This document shows positions 15,579 to 24,606 of a DNA stretch of 64,000 nucleotides, piece after piece. Made by a program: the position numbers and the translations under genes. The notes beneath the pieces were generated by a model that was not told where the DNA came from, made no database searches, and saw only the letters and a list, made by a program, of their open reading frames with translations. Source of the DNA: Trinickia terrae. GTDB lineage: Bacteria; Pseudomonadota; Gammaproteobacteria; Burkholderiales; Burkholderiaceae. The stretch lies in contig NZ_SWJE01000018.1 of the NCBI RefSeq assembly GCF_005144415.1, positions 52,949 to 116,948 of the forward strand, read 5' to 3'. Position 1 is the stretch's first letter, and each line of letters begins with the position of its first letter.

Positions 15579-18500
15579 GCGCTCGCATCCGGTCGGCGGT
15601 TCCACGGCAGGTTCGCGCTCCACCTGGCAACGCGGGAACGCAGGCGATCGAGGTAGAGGTAGATCACGGGCGTCGTGTAGAGCGTAAAGACCTGGCTCAG
15701 GATCAGGCCGCCCATCACGGTGACGCCGAGCGGCTGGCGCAGCGACGCGCCCTGCCCGATCCCCACCGCGAGCGGCACCGCGCCGAGCACGGCGGCGGCC
15801 GTGGTCATCATGATCGGCCGCAGCCGCACCACGGCGGCTTCGTGGATCGCCTGCTTCGCTTCCATGCCCTGGCTGCGCTGCAGCTGAATCGCGACATCGA
15901 CCATCATGATCCCGTTCTTCTTCACGATGCCGATCAACAGAATGATGCCGATCATCGCGATCACCGAGAACGGCGTGCCGAGAATCAGCATCGCGAGCGT
16001 CGCGCCGATGCCCGCCGACGGCAGCGTCGAGAGGATCGTGATCGGGTGGATCGTGTTCTCGTAGAGGACGCCGAGCACGATATAGACGACCGTCAGCGCG
16101 GCGAAGATCAGCAAAGGAATGGTGCCCATCGATTGCGCGAACGCCTGCGCCGCGCCCGCGAACGCGCCGTGGATCGACGCGGGCATGCCGATCGCCTGCG
16201 CGGCTTCGTCGATCGCCACTTTCGCCTGGCTCAGCGAGCCGCCCGTCGGCAGGTTGAACGAGACCGTCGCGGCGACGAGCCCGCTCTGGTGGTTCACCTG
16301 CGTCGCCGTGTGGTTGCTCGTGTAGGTCACCATCGCGGGGAGCGGCACCATGCTCTCGGCCGCCGTGCTGTCGGCGCTGCCGCTCGAGGTGCCGCCCTTG
16401 CTGTTGGAGATGCTGTTGGTGAGCTGGTTCGCTTGGGCGTCGGCGTTGAGCGAGTTGGTCGCGGTGGCGGTTTTCGCGGCGCTCACCGCCACCGCCTGCT
16501 GAGTCGCCTTGACGGTGCCGCCCGGCATCTGCGTCTGCTGCGTGCCGCTCGAGTTGCCGGCCGCCGCGCTCAGGAACACGTTGTCGAGCGTCTGCGGATA
16601 CTGCCAGTACTGCGGCGCCACCTCCATCACCACGAAGTATTGGTTGAGCGCGTTGTAGATCGTCGAGACCGTGCGCTGGCCGAACGCGTCGTAGAGCACG
16701 TTGTCGATCTGGTTGGGCGCGAAGCTGTAGCGGCGCGCGGTGCTGCGGCTGATGCTGACGTAGGTCTGCAGGCCATTCTGCTGAAGGTCGGTGTTCACGT
16801 CCGTCATCTGGGCGCGGTGCTTGCCCAGTTCCGCGACGAGCAGCGGCACCCATTTGAAGAGCGAGTCGGGATCGTCGCTCGTCAGCGTGTACTGGTACTC
16901 GGCCGCCGCTTGCCGGCCGCCGATCCGCAGGTCCTGCTGCGCCTGCAGGAACAGCCGCGCGCCCGACACCGCATTGAGCTTCGGCCGCAGCCGGTTGACG
17001 ACCTCGGCCGCCGACAGTTGCCGCTCGGCGAGCGGCTTGAGCTCGATGAACACGTTTGCGGTATTGAGCGCGCGCCCGCCAGTAAAGCCGGCGACGGCCG
17101 CCACCGCCGGATCCTTCTGCGCGATGTCCTGCAACTGCACGAGCTTCTTTTGCATGGCGGGGAACGAGATGCTCTCGTCGGCAATGATCTGGCCGATCAG
17201 GATGCCGGTGTCCTGCTCCGGAAAAAACGTCCCCGGCAGCAGCCTGAACAGGAACACGTTCGCCACCAGCAGGCCCACCAGCAAGAGGCCGATCAGAAGC
17301 GCGTGGTCGAGCACGGCATGCAGCGTGTGCGCATACATGTTCTTGAAGCGCTCGAACTGCGTTTCGACCCATACCGCCCAGCGCGCCTTCGAATGCTCCG
17401 CACTCTGACGCGTGAGCACATAGGCGCACATCGTCGGCGTGACCGTCAGCGAGATCACGAGCGAGATCAGTATCGCGATCGACAGCGTCACCGCGAACTC
17501 GTGGAACAGCAGCCCGACGATGCCCGGCATCAAGAGGATCGGCAGGAACACCGCGATCAGCGACAGGCTCATCGAGATCACCGTGAAGCCCACCTCCGCG
17601 CTGCCCCGCAAGGCCGCTTCGCGCCGCGGCGTGCCCGCCTCCAGATGGCGCACGATGTTCTCGAGCACGACCACCGCGTCGTCGACCACGAAGCCTGTGC
17701 CGATCGTGAGCGCCATCAGCGAGAGATTGTCGATGCTGTAGCCGAGCAGGTACATCGGCCCGAACGTGCCGACGATCGACAGCGGCATCGCCACCGCCGG
17801 AATCAGCGTGGCGCGCGGCGAGAGCAGGAACACGTAGACGACGCCGATCACGAGGAACACGGCGAGGATCAGCGTGCGCTCGGTATCGCCGACGGACGAG
17901 GCGACCGATTGCGAGCGATCGAGCGCGACCCCCACGCGGATGTCGCTCGGCAGCGCCGCCTCGATGATCGGCAGCCGCGCGCGGATCTGCTGGACGGTCT
18001 TGACGACGTTGCTGCCCGGCCGCGGATACACGATCACGAGCACGGCCGACTTGCCGTTGTAGAGGCCCGCGTTGCGGATGTTCTCGTTGGAGTCGAGCAC
18101 GTCGGCCACGTCGCGCAGCTTGACGGGCGCGTCGTTGCGGTAAGCGATGATGAGGTCCTTGTACGGCTTCGCGCTGCTGATCTGATCGTTCGAGAGGATC
18201 TCGTAGCGCTGGTCGCCCTGGTCGATGTGGCCCTTCGCGCTGTTCGCGTTGGCCGCGCCGATCGCCGCGCGCACGTCTTCGAGGCCGATGCCGTAGCTCG
18301 TCAGCTTGCCCGGCTGCAGCTCGACGCGCACGCTCGGCAAGGCCCCGCCGCCCAGCGTGATCTGCCCCACCCCGCTGATCTGCGAGAGCTGCTGCTGGAT
18401 CACCGAATCGGCCGAGTCGTAGAGCTGCGCCTTGGTCAGCGTGTCCGAAGTCAGCGCGAGCACCATCACCGGCGCATCCGCGGGGTTGTACTGGCGATAG

Positions 18501-18883
18501 GTGGGATTGCTGCGCAGCGTCGTCGGCAGGTCGGCGCGGGCGGCCTGGATCGCCGCTTCGACGTCGCGCGAGGCGCCGTTGATGTCGCGATTCAGGTTGA
18601 ACACGACGATGATCATCGACGAGCTCGTGTAGCTGATCGACGTGAGCTCGTTCACGCCGGCGATGGTCGCGATGCGCCGTTCGAGCGGCTCGGCCACCGT
18701 CGACGCCATGATCTCGGGGCTGCCGCCCGCCATGTTCGCCTGCACGACGACGACCGGATAGGCGACGTTCGGCAGCGGCGCGACCGGCAGCCGGAAATAG
18801 GCGAGCAGGCCCGACAGCTCGATCGCGATCGCGAGCAGCGTGGTCGCGACGGGCCGCCGGATGAAGAGCGCCGAGATGTTCAC
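15575..18883 (-). CDS. RND efflux pump, MdtC-like, with docking-domain insertion
   Basis: A 1102-residue inner-membrane proton antiporter of the HAE1/MdtBC type. Twelve membrane segments are expected; the proton-relay Asp pair is in GFVVDDAVVVLENI of TM4 and the C-terminal half shows LIGIVKKNGIMMVD. An unusual ~75-residue insertion rich in Ala, Thr, Ser, Asn and Gln lies at about residues 775-850 in the second periplasmic loop (NSSGTQQTQMPGG onward). The start is GTG at 18883, overlapping the stop of a 28-codon ORF as GTGA. It partners the pump gene just upstream, as MdtB and MdtC form mixed trimers, and is coupled downstream to the outer-membrane channel. Confidence 0.92.
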   Translation of the reverse strand: MNISALFIRRPVATTLLAIAIELSGLLAYFRLPVAPLPNVAYPVVVVQANMAGGSPEIMASTVAEPLERRIATIAGVNELTSISYTSSSMIIVVFNLNRDINGASRDVEAAIQAARADLPTTLRSNPTYRQYNPADAPVMVLALTSDTLTKAQLYDSADSVIQQQLSQISGVGQITLGGGALPSVRVELQPGKLTSYGIGLEDVRAAIGAANANSAKGHIDQGDQRYEILSNDQISSAKPYKDLIIAYRNDAPVKLRDVADVLDSNENIRNAGLYNGKSAVLVIVYPRPGSNVVKTVQQIRARLPIIEAALPSDIRVGVALDRSQSVASSVGDTERTLILAVFLVIGVVYVFLLSPRATLIPAVAMPLSIVGTFGPMYLLGYSIDNLSLMALTIGTGFVVDDAVVVLENIVRHLEAGTPRREAALRGSAEVGFTVISMSLSLIAVFLPILLMPGIVGLLFHEFAVTLSIAILISLVISLTVTPTMCAYVLTRQSAEHSKARWAVWVETQFERFKNMYAHTLHAVLDHALLIGLLLVGLLVANVFLFRLLPGTFFPEQDTGILIGQIIADESISFPAMQKKLVQLQDIAQKDPAVAAVAGFTGGRALNTANVFIELKPLAERQLSAAEVVNRLRPKLNAVSGARLFLQAQQDLRIGGRQAAAEYQYTLTSDDPDSLFKWVPLLVAELGKHRAQMTDVNTDLQQNGLQTYVSISRSTARRYSFAPNQIDNVLYDAFGQRTVSTIYNALNQYFVVMEVAPQYWQYPQTLDNVFLSAAAGNSSGTQQTQMPGGTVKATQQAVAVSAAKTATATNSLNADAQANQLTNSISNSKGGTSSGSADSTAAESMVPLPAMVTYTSNHTATQVNHQSGLVAATVSFNLPTGGSLSQAKVAIDEAAQAIGMPASIHGAFAGAAQAFAQSMGTIPLLIFAALTVVYIVLGVLYENTIHPITILSTLPSAGIGATLAMLILGTPFSVIAMIGIILLIGIVKKNGIMMVDVAIQLQRSQGMEAKQAIHEAAVVRLRPIMMTTAAAVLGAVPLAVGIGQGASLRQPLGVTVMGGLILSQVFTLYTTPVIYLYLDRLRSRVARWSANLPWNRRPDASA

Positions 18884-18966
18884 GGCGCCTCCCGCCGGGC
18901 CGCCCCAAGGAAGGCGCCCGCCCCCTCGGGGGGCAGCGAACGAATGTGAGCGTGGGGGTCGTTCAT
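18880..18966 (-). CDS. 28-residue peptide ORF in repeated intercistronic element
   Basis: This short ORF fills the whole gap between the two pump genes. Its ATG overlaps the stop of the upstream pump (ATGA at 18966-18963) and its TGA overlaps the GTG start of the downstream pump (GTGA). The peptide begins MNDPHAHIRSLPPEGAG and ends LGAARREAP. A near-identical element, at DNA and peptide level, lies between prpB and prpC at 63532-63618. The likely role is to carry ribosomes from one cistron to the next; whether the peptide itself has a function is unknown. Confidence 0.55.
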   Translation of the reverse strand: MNDPHAHIRSLPPEGAGAFLGAARREAP

Positions 18967-21900
18967 TCCCTGGCTCCACCGGCGCCACCGGCTCCGTCAC
19001 CCGCGCCTGGCCGCTCGCTCGCCGCATGGCCGCGGAAGCGCCGCGCAAGCCGGTCGAACATCAGGTAGATCACCGGCGTCGTGAACAGCGTGAGCAACTG
19101 GCTCAGCGTCAGCCCGCCGATGATCGCGAGACCGAGCGGCCGGCGCAGCTCGGAGCCCGTGCCGGTGCCGAGCAGCATCGGCAGCGCGCCTAGCATGGCG
19201 GCGAGCGTCGTCATCAGGATCGGCCTGAAGCGCAAGAGCGATGCCTCGAAAATCGCTTCCCTCGGCGGCTTGCCGTGCACGCGCTCCGCTTCGAGCGCGA
19301 AGTCGACCATCATGATCGCGTTCTTCTTGACGATGCCGATCAGGAGCACGATGCCGATGATCCCGATCACGTCGAGGTCGCTGCCCGCCATCATCAGCGC
19401 GAGCAGCGCGCCGATCCCGGCCGACGGCAGCGTCGAGAGGATCGTCACCGGATGGATATAGCTCTCGTAGAGCACACCGAGCACGATGTAGACGGCGGCG
19501 AGCGCGGCGATCAGCAGGTAGACCTCGCTGGAGAGCGAATCCTCGAACGCCTGCGCCGCACCCTGGAACGCCGATTGGATCGACGGCGGCAGATTGACGG
19601 CCGCCTCGGCCTCGCGAATGCGCGCGACCGCCGTGGAGAGCGAGGCGTCCTTCGCGAGATTGAACGAGATCGTGACGGCCGGGAACTGCGCGAGATGGCT
19701 GATCACGAGCGGCGAGCGCGTGATGCTGATCCTGGCGATGCCCTTGAGCGGCACCTGGCCGCTGCTGCTCGTCTGGCTCGGCAGGTAGAGGTTGCCGAGC
19801 GAGGCGACATCGGGCAGCGACTCGGGCTTGGCGACGAGGATCACGCGGTACTGGTCGGACTGCTCGAAGATCGTCGAAACGATGCGCTGGCCGAGCGCGT
19901 CGTAGAGCGCGTTGTCGATCGTCGCCGCCGTGATCCCGTAGCGCGCCGCCAGTTGCCGGTTCACCTCGACGTTGACGCTCAGGCCGTCGGTGTTCAGGTC
20001 GCTCTGGACGTCGGTGATCGACGGGATCTGCTTCATCTTGTCGATGAGCGCGGGCACGTACCGGTTGAACGCCTGCGAGCTCGGCCCGCGCAATACGAAC
20101 TTGTATTGGTTCGGCGAGACCGTCGTGTCGAGCGTCAGGTCCTGCTCGGGCTGCAGATAAAGCTTGATGCCCGGCACGTTCGCGACTTCGTCCTGCAAGC
20201 GCCGCGCGATCTCGACGGCGGTGAGCGGACGGTCGTCGCGCGCGCGCAGGTTGATCAGGAAGCGGCCGTTGTTGAGCGTGGTGTTGGTGCCGTCGATGCC
20301 GACGTAGGACGTGACCGACGCCACGTCGGGGTCCTTCAGGATCGCCTCGGCGAGCGCCGCCTGGCGCGTCACCATCGCGTGGTACGACACCGAGTTGTCG
20401 GCGACGCTGATCCCCTGGATCACGCCGACGTCCTGCACCGGGAACAGCCCCTTCGGAATCAACACGTACAGCACCACGGTGAGCACGAGCGTGCCGAGCG
20501 CCACGAAGAGCGTGAGCGTCTGGTGTTCGAGCACCCAGGCGAGCGACCGTTCGTAGGCCGCGAGCGTCTTGTTGAAGAGGCCCTCGCTCACGCGCTCGAA
20601 GCGGCTCGGATGCCGCTCGGCCTGCGCGCGCAGGATCCGCGCGCACATCATCGGCACGACGGTCAGCGACACCACGGCCGAGATCACGATCGTGACCGCG
20701 AGCGTGATCGCGAACTCGCTGAAGAGCCGCCCGATCACGCCCCCCATGAACAGCAGCGGAATCAGCACCGCGATCAGCGAGATCGTCAGCGACAGAATCG
20801 TGAAGCCGATCTGTCCCGCCCCTTCGAGCGCCGCTTCGAGCGGGCTCATGCCCTCCTCCAGATAGCGCACGATGTTCTCGATCATCACGATCGAGTCGTC
20901 GACGACGAAGCCCGTCGCGATGATGAGCGCCATCAGCGAGAGGTTGTCGATCGAGTAGTTGAGCTCGTACATCATCGCGAGCGTGCCGACGAGCGAGACC
21001 GGCACCGAGATGCTCGGGATGATCGTCGCGGGCACATTGCGCAGGAACACGAAGATCACCGCCACCACCAGGGCAATCGCGAGCAGCAGCTCGAAGGCCG
21101 CATCCGAGACCGAGGCGCGGATCACGCCCGTGCTGTCGCCGACGATCGTCACCTGCATCCCCGCCGGCAGCGTCGATTCGAGCAAGGGCAATTGCTTCTT
21201 GATCTGGTTGACGGTGGCGATCACGTTCGCGCCCGGCTGGCGCTGCACGTTGAGCACGATCGCCGGCGTGCGGCCGTACCACGCGCCGCGCTCGACATCC
21301 TCGGCGGCCTGGCTCACGCGCGCGACGTCGCGCAGATAGACCGGCGCGCCGTTCTGGTAGGCGATCACCGTCTGCAGGTAATCGTTCGGGTCCGAGATCT
21401 GGTCGTTCGCGTTGATCGTGTAGTCGAGCTCGGGACCGTCGAAGTTGCCCTTCGGCTGGCTGACATTGACGTTGGCGAGCAGCGAGCGCAGGTCGTCGAG
21501 GTTGAGGCCGTAAGCGGCGAGCTTCTGCGGATCCGCCTCGACGCGCACCGCCGGCACGTTGCCGCCCGCCGTCGTCACCACGCCCACGCCCGGCACTTCG
21601 GAGATCTTCGTCGCGAGCCGGTTGTTCGCCGCGTCCTGCAGCTGTGTGAGCGACATCGACTTCGACGTCACCGCGAGCGTGAGGATCGGCTGGTCGGCCG
21701 GGTTCACCTTCGCGTAGGTCGGCGGCGCCGGCAGGCCGCTCGGCAGGAAGCTGTTGGCCGCGTTGATCGCCTGCTGGACGTTCTGCTCGGCGATGTCGAG
21801 GTTCAGCGACAGGTCGAACTGCAGCGTGATGACCGACGCCCCTTCCGAGCTGTACGAAATCATCTGCTGCAGGCCGGGGATCTGGCCCAGCTGCACCTCG

Positions 21901-22100
21901 AGCGGCGCGGTCACCGTGGTCGCCATCACGTTCGGGCTCGCGCCGGGATAGAAGGTCTGCACCTGGATCGTCGGATAGTCGACGTCGGGCAGCGCCGACA
22001 CCGGCAGGAAGCGCACGGCCACGAGCCCCACCATCACGAGCGCGATCATCAGGAGCGACGTGGCGACCGGCCGGAGGATGAACAGGCGGGAGATGTTCAT
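18963..22100 (-). CDS. RND efflux pump, MdtB-like
   Basis: A 1045-residue inner-membrane RND transporter of the hydrophobe/amphiphile efflux class. It starts MNISRLFILRPVATSLLMIALVM, the standard first membrane helix, and shows GFVVDDSIVMIENI in TM4 with the proton-translocating Asp pair, plus LIGIVKKNAIMMVDFA in TM10-11. Length and domain order are those of a full pump. The start lies 18 bases after the stop of the adaptor gene, consistent with one operon. It is followed by a second, different pump, the arrangement seen in MdtABC systems, where the two pumps assemble together. Exported substrates cannot be told from the sequence. Confidence 0.94.
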   Translation of the reverse strand: MNISRLFILRPVATSLLMIALVMVGLVAVRFLPVSALPDVDYPTIQVQTFYPGASPNVMATTVTAPLEVQLGQIPGLQQMISYSSEGASVITLQFDLSLNLDIAEQNVQQAINAANSFLPSGLPAPPTYAKVNPADQPILTLAVTSKSMSLTQLQDAANNRLATKISEVPGVGVVTTAGGNVPAVRVEADPQKLAAYGLNLDDLRSLLANVNVSQPKGNFDGPELDYTINANDQISDPNDYLQTVIAYQNGAPVYLRDVARVSQAAEDVERGAWYGRTPAIVLNVQRQPGANVIATVNQIKKQLPLLESTLPAGMQVTIVGDSTGVIRASVSDAAFELLLAIALVVAVIFVFLRNVPATIIPSISVPVSLVGTLAMMYELNYSIDNLSLMALIIATGFVVDDSIVMIENIVRYLEEGMSPLEAALEGAGQIGFTILSLTISLIAVLIPLLFMGGVIGRLFSEFAITLAVTIVISAVVSLTVVPMMCARILRAQAERHPSRFERVSEGLFNKTLAAYERSLAWVLEHQTLTLFVALGTLVLTVVLYVLIPKGLFPVQDVGVIQGISVADNSVSYHAMVTRQAALAEAILKDPDVASVTSYVGIDGTNTTLNNGRFLINLRARDDRPLTAVEIARRLQDEVANVPGIKLYLQPEQDLTLDTTVSPNQYKFVLRGPSSQAFNRYVPALIDKMKQIPSITDVQSDLNTDGLSVNVEVNRQLAARYGITAATIDNALYDALGQRIVSTIFEQSDQYRVILVAKPESLPDVASLGNLYLPSQTSSSGQVPLKGIARISITRSPLVISHLAQFPAVTISFNLAKDASLSTAVARIREAEAAVNLPPSIQSAFQGAAQAFEDSLSSEVYLLIAALAAVYIVLGVLYESYIHPVTILSTLPSAGIGALLALMMAGSDLDVIGIIGIVLLIGIVKKNAIMMVDFALEAERVHGKPPREAIFEASLLRFRPILMTTLAAMLGALPMLLGTGTGSELRRPLGLAIIGGLTLSQLLTLFTTPVIYLMFDRLARRFRGHAASERPGAGDGAGGAGGARE

Positions 22101-22118
22101 CGGCGTGCGGTCCGGGGC

Positions 22119-23366
22119 TTATGAAGCGTTCGAGGCTTGCGATGCCGCGCCGGCTGCCGGCCGGCGGCGGGCATCGCTCGCCGCGCCTGGAGCTGCGGCC
22201 TCGGACGCGCCGCTCGCGGGGGGACGCGCCTCTCCGACCTGGATTTTCGCGCCGTCGCTCAGGCGGTCCATGCCGTCGGTCACGACCGTGTCGCCCGCGG
22301 CGAGGCCTGAGGCGATCACCGTATGCTTGCCGTCGCTCGGCCCCAGCGTGACCTTGTGCACGGACACCGTCTTGTCGGCATTGACGAGATAGACGTAGTC
22401 GCCGGGCGCGCCATTCTGCACCGCGGGCGTCGGCACGAGGACCGCGTTCCGCAGCGTGTCGACGAGCAGCTTGACGTTGACGAACTCATTCGGGAACAGC
22501 GCTTCGTCGTCGTTGGGAAAGGTCGCGCGCAGCGTGACGGTGCCGGTGGCCGTGGCCATCTGGTTGTTGACCGCATACAGCATGCCGGCGCCGATCTCCT
22601 TGGTGTTGTCGCTGCTGTACGCGGTGACCGTCATCTTCGCGCCCGAGTTGAAGCGCTGCAGCACGTCGCCGAGCGAATTCTGCGGCACGGTGAACTCCAC
22701 GGTAGTGGGCTTCATCGTCGTGATGACGGCGATGCCGGGCTGGCTCGACGCGGTCACGTAGTTGCCCGGATCGACGAGCCGCAGGCCGACCCGTCCGGAA
22801 ACCGGCGAGGTGATGCGGCAATAGGCGAGATCGAGCTCGAACTGCGCGATGTTGGCTTGATCGACCTTGACCGCGGCCTCTTCCTGCTGAACCAGGAACT
22901 TCTGGTCGAAGTAGGTCTGCTCAGCGATCGATTTCTTCTGATAGAGGTCCGCGTAGCGCGCCAGATCCGAGCGGCCCTGCGCGAGTGAAGCTTTATCCTT
23001 GGCGAGCTGCGCCTCGGCCTGCTGCTTGGAGATTTCGTACTGACGCGGATCGATCTGGGCAAGGAACTGCCCTTTCTCGACGTCCTGCCCTTCGCGGTAG
23101 CCGACCGCCGTCAGGTAGCCGCTCAACTGCGGCAGCACGGTGACGGTGGCGACCGGGGTGACGGTGCCCAGTTCGCTGAGGACGACGGGCATCTCGCCGA
23201 GCGTCGCGGTGGCGACCGTCACGACCTGGGGCGCGGAGCCGCGCGCGGGAGCCTGCTTGCGCAGCACGTGCACGACGATGAGCGCGACCAGCGCGACCAG
23301 CACGACCGCGATCACGAGCCGCCTGCGCCCCGGGTGCTTCACCGGCGTTTGCGAAGCCTCGCTCAT
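22119..23366 (-). CDS. RND periplasmic adaptor (membrane fusion protein), MdtA-like
   Basis: A 415-residue periplasmic adaptor. An N-terminal membrane anchor (RLVIAVVLVALVALIVVHVL) is followed by a lipoyl/barrel-sandwich domain in two halves (VTVLPQLSGYLTAVGYREGQ and CRITSPVSGRVGLRLVDPG), an intervening coiled-coil hairpin and a beta-barrel plus membrane-proximal domain. The C-terminus is a low-complexity Ala/Ser/Pro tail after residue 380. It bridges the inner-membrane pumps and the outer-membrane channel. It is the first gene of the efflux operon, with its promoter expected in 23367-23670. No regulator gene is adjacent. Confidence 0.93.
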   Translation of the reverse strand: MSEASQTPVKHPGRRRLVIAVVLVALVALIVVHVLRKQAPARGSAPQVVTVATATLGEMPVVLSELGTVTPVATVTVLPQLSGYLTAVGYREGQDVEKGQFLAQIDPRQYEISKQQAEAQLAKDKASLAQGRSDLARYADLYQKKSIAEQTYFDQKFLVQQEEAAVKVDQANIAQFELDLAYCRITSPVSGRVGLRLVDPGNYVTASSQPGIAVITTMKPTTVEFTVPQNSLGDVLQRFNSGAKMTVTAYSSDNTKEIGAGMLYAVNNQMATATGTVTLRATFPNDDEALFPNEFVNVKLLVDTLRNAVLVPTPAVQNGAPGDYVYLVNADKTVSVHKVTLGPSDGKHTVIASGLAAGDTVVTDGMDRLSDGAKIQVGEARPPASGASEAAAPGAASDARRRPAAGAASQASNAS

Positions 23367-23671
23367 ACCCGCCTCCGGATACGATGACTGCCTTCATGTG
23401 ACAGAGAGACTCCGGCCCGCCGGCAACGGCTTCGGCAAACGGCAGGCGCCTCCTGCTGGGCACGACCAAAGCTTGATGCTGACGCTCGCGGCCCGCCGAG
23501 ACGGCCCGCCGCGTTCACCGCGCATTGTCACGTCGCGGTGGCCGGTGTGCAAGTTCGGAGCGTAACGCAGGGGGAGCGATCTGGTGAGGCGGGGATGTTC
23601 CGGTTTGTTACGACGGGGGAAGCGGGTAAAGGCAGGTAATGGTTTTTTTGGCTGACGCGTGCCTGCAGACT
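23367..23671. other. intergenic upstream of efflux operon, with one hairpin
   Basis: About 300 bases that should contain the efflux promoter. A 9-bp inverted repeat (GCGTGCCTG at 23657-23665, complement at 23673-23681) overlaps the stop of the PIN toxin gene, but no T-tract follows it on the minus strand. No convincing -35/-10 pair or regulator gene was found. Confidence 0.4.
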
Positions 23672-24061
23672 TCAGGCACGCATCATGAGTGTGTCGTGGT
23701 AGCGCCAGACCTTGGGGTCGGCGCTGAGCAAGGGAATGCCCTCAACCAGCGCTTGCGTGACCATCAGCCGGTCAAATGGGTCAGCGTGGTCGGCATGCAG
23801 AGGCAGTTGCGTGACAGCTTCGGCGTGCTCGCCGGAAATGGACAACTCAGTAAAACCGGCCAAGCGAAATGCCGTGCGGGCGTCGCGCGGGTGCAATTTC
23901 AGATTACCTTTTGTGTGCTTGATGGCAATTTCCCAGATTGCGGCAACACTGACCAGCAGTGTGTTGGCAGGATCCTCGATCAAGCGGGCCGCCTCGATGG
24001 ACAACTGAGGCGCCCCTTCGGCGGCCCATAGTGCGATGTGGGTATCGAGCAGCAGTCTCAC
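23672..24061 (-). CDS. PIN-domain toxin, VapC-like
   Basis: A 129-residue PIN-domain protein. It shows the family's N-terminal LLLDTHIALW with the first acidic residue (D6), a central Glu-containing helix (AAIWEIAIKHTKGNL), and HADPFDRLMVTQA with the third acidic position, then LLSADPKVWRY. PIN toxins of type II systems are Mg2+-dependent ribonucleases. Its ATG overlaps the stop of the upstream antitoxin gene (ATGA), the usual order antitoxin-toxin. The call as a toxin depends on this pairing. Confidence 0.88.
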   Translation of the reverse strand: MRLLLDTHIALWAAEGAPQLSIEAARLIEDPANTLLVSVAAIWEIAIKHTKGNLKLHPRDARTAFRLAGFTELSISGEHAEAVTQLPLHADHADPFDRLMVTQALVEGIPLLSADPKVWRYHDTLMMRA

Positions 24062-24327
24062 GGCGCGAGCCCGCCGTCGGTGCTTGCGGAAAAATCGGCG
24101 TCGATCGCCTCGTCGCCTGCATTGAACGCTTCCACCGAGGTGGGCACGTCAAGCCCGGCAAGCAGATGCCGGGCGGCGCCGATGCGCTGCGGTGGGGCGT
24201 ATGGCACGAGTCGGGCGACCGGTGCTCCGTTGCGCGCAATGATGACCTCGGTTTCCTGGCCGACCTCGAGTCGTTCGACGAGGCTCGAAAGACGGGACTT
24301 GGCGTCGTGCATGTTAACCGTCAGCAT
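24058..24327 (-). CDS. Phd/YefM-type antitoxin
   Basis: An 89-residue protein with the Phd/YefM N-terminal DNA-binding fold: MLTVNMHDAKSRLSSLVERLEVG, then EVIIARNGAPVARLVP. The C-terminal ~35 residues are acidic and probably unstructured until bound to the toxin. AGGAG six bases before the ATG gives a strong ribosome binding site. It is the first gene of a two-gene toxin-antitoxin operon and should bind the direct repeats just upstream, repressing its own promoter as known for the family. Confidence 0.88.
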   Translation of the reverse strand: MLTVNMHDAKSRLSSLVERLEVGQETEVIIARNGAPVARLVPYAPPQRIGAARHLLAGLDVPTSVEAFNAGDEAIDADFSASTDGGLAP

Positions 24328-24341
24328 GACAAGCTCCTGAG

Positions 24342-24365
24342 TATTAGCTAACCAATATTAGCTAG
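24342..24365. promoter_or_regulatory. toxin-antitoxin operator, two TATTAGCTA repeats
   Basis: TATTAGCTA occurs at 24342-24350 and again at 24356-24364, 14 bp apart, starting 15 bases upstream of the antitoxin ATG. Each contains the palindrome TAGCTA. Such paired short sites next to a Phd/YefM gene are the expected place for antitoxin binding. The repeats are seen directly; binding is inferred. Confidence 0.6.
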
Positions 24366-24606
24366 TATGCCGGCGCAAGCACGGGTACGCAAGCGTGCAT
24401 GCGCGCATCGCTACGCCATGCGCCGATCCGAGCCCCAAAACTGCAACGCATCAGCGTTGTAATGCCTCAATTAAAAAACACTAAACCTCTCAAATCTGTT
24501 AGTGATTTTCAGACAAATCGCATGCTACTTTCGCGTGGTCCTCAATTAATCAGAGGATGAGTCAAAAAGAACGAGACCTGTTTTTCAAACCATTCAGGAG
24601 AAAATC

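Noticed and set aside
15842..22124. Very long plus-strand open frames over the RND pump genes (over 900 codons each)
   Set aside because: They are the antisense of the pumps, with Arg/Asp/His-rich composition and no domains; the minus strand encodes well-defined transporters.
23657..23681. Inverted repeat at the 3' end of the PIN toxin gene as a terminator
   Set aside because: The stem is followed by no T-tract in the minus direction and overlaps the stop codon, so it was noted only as a hairpin.
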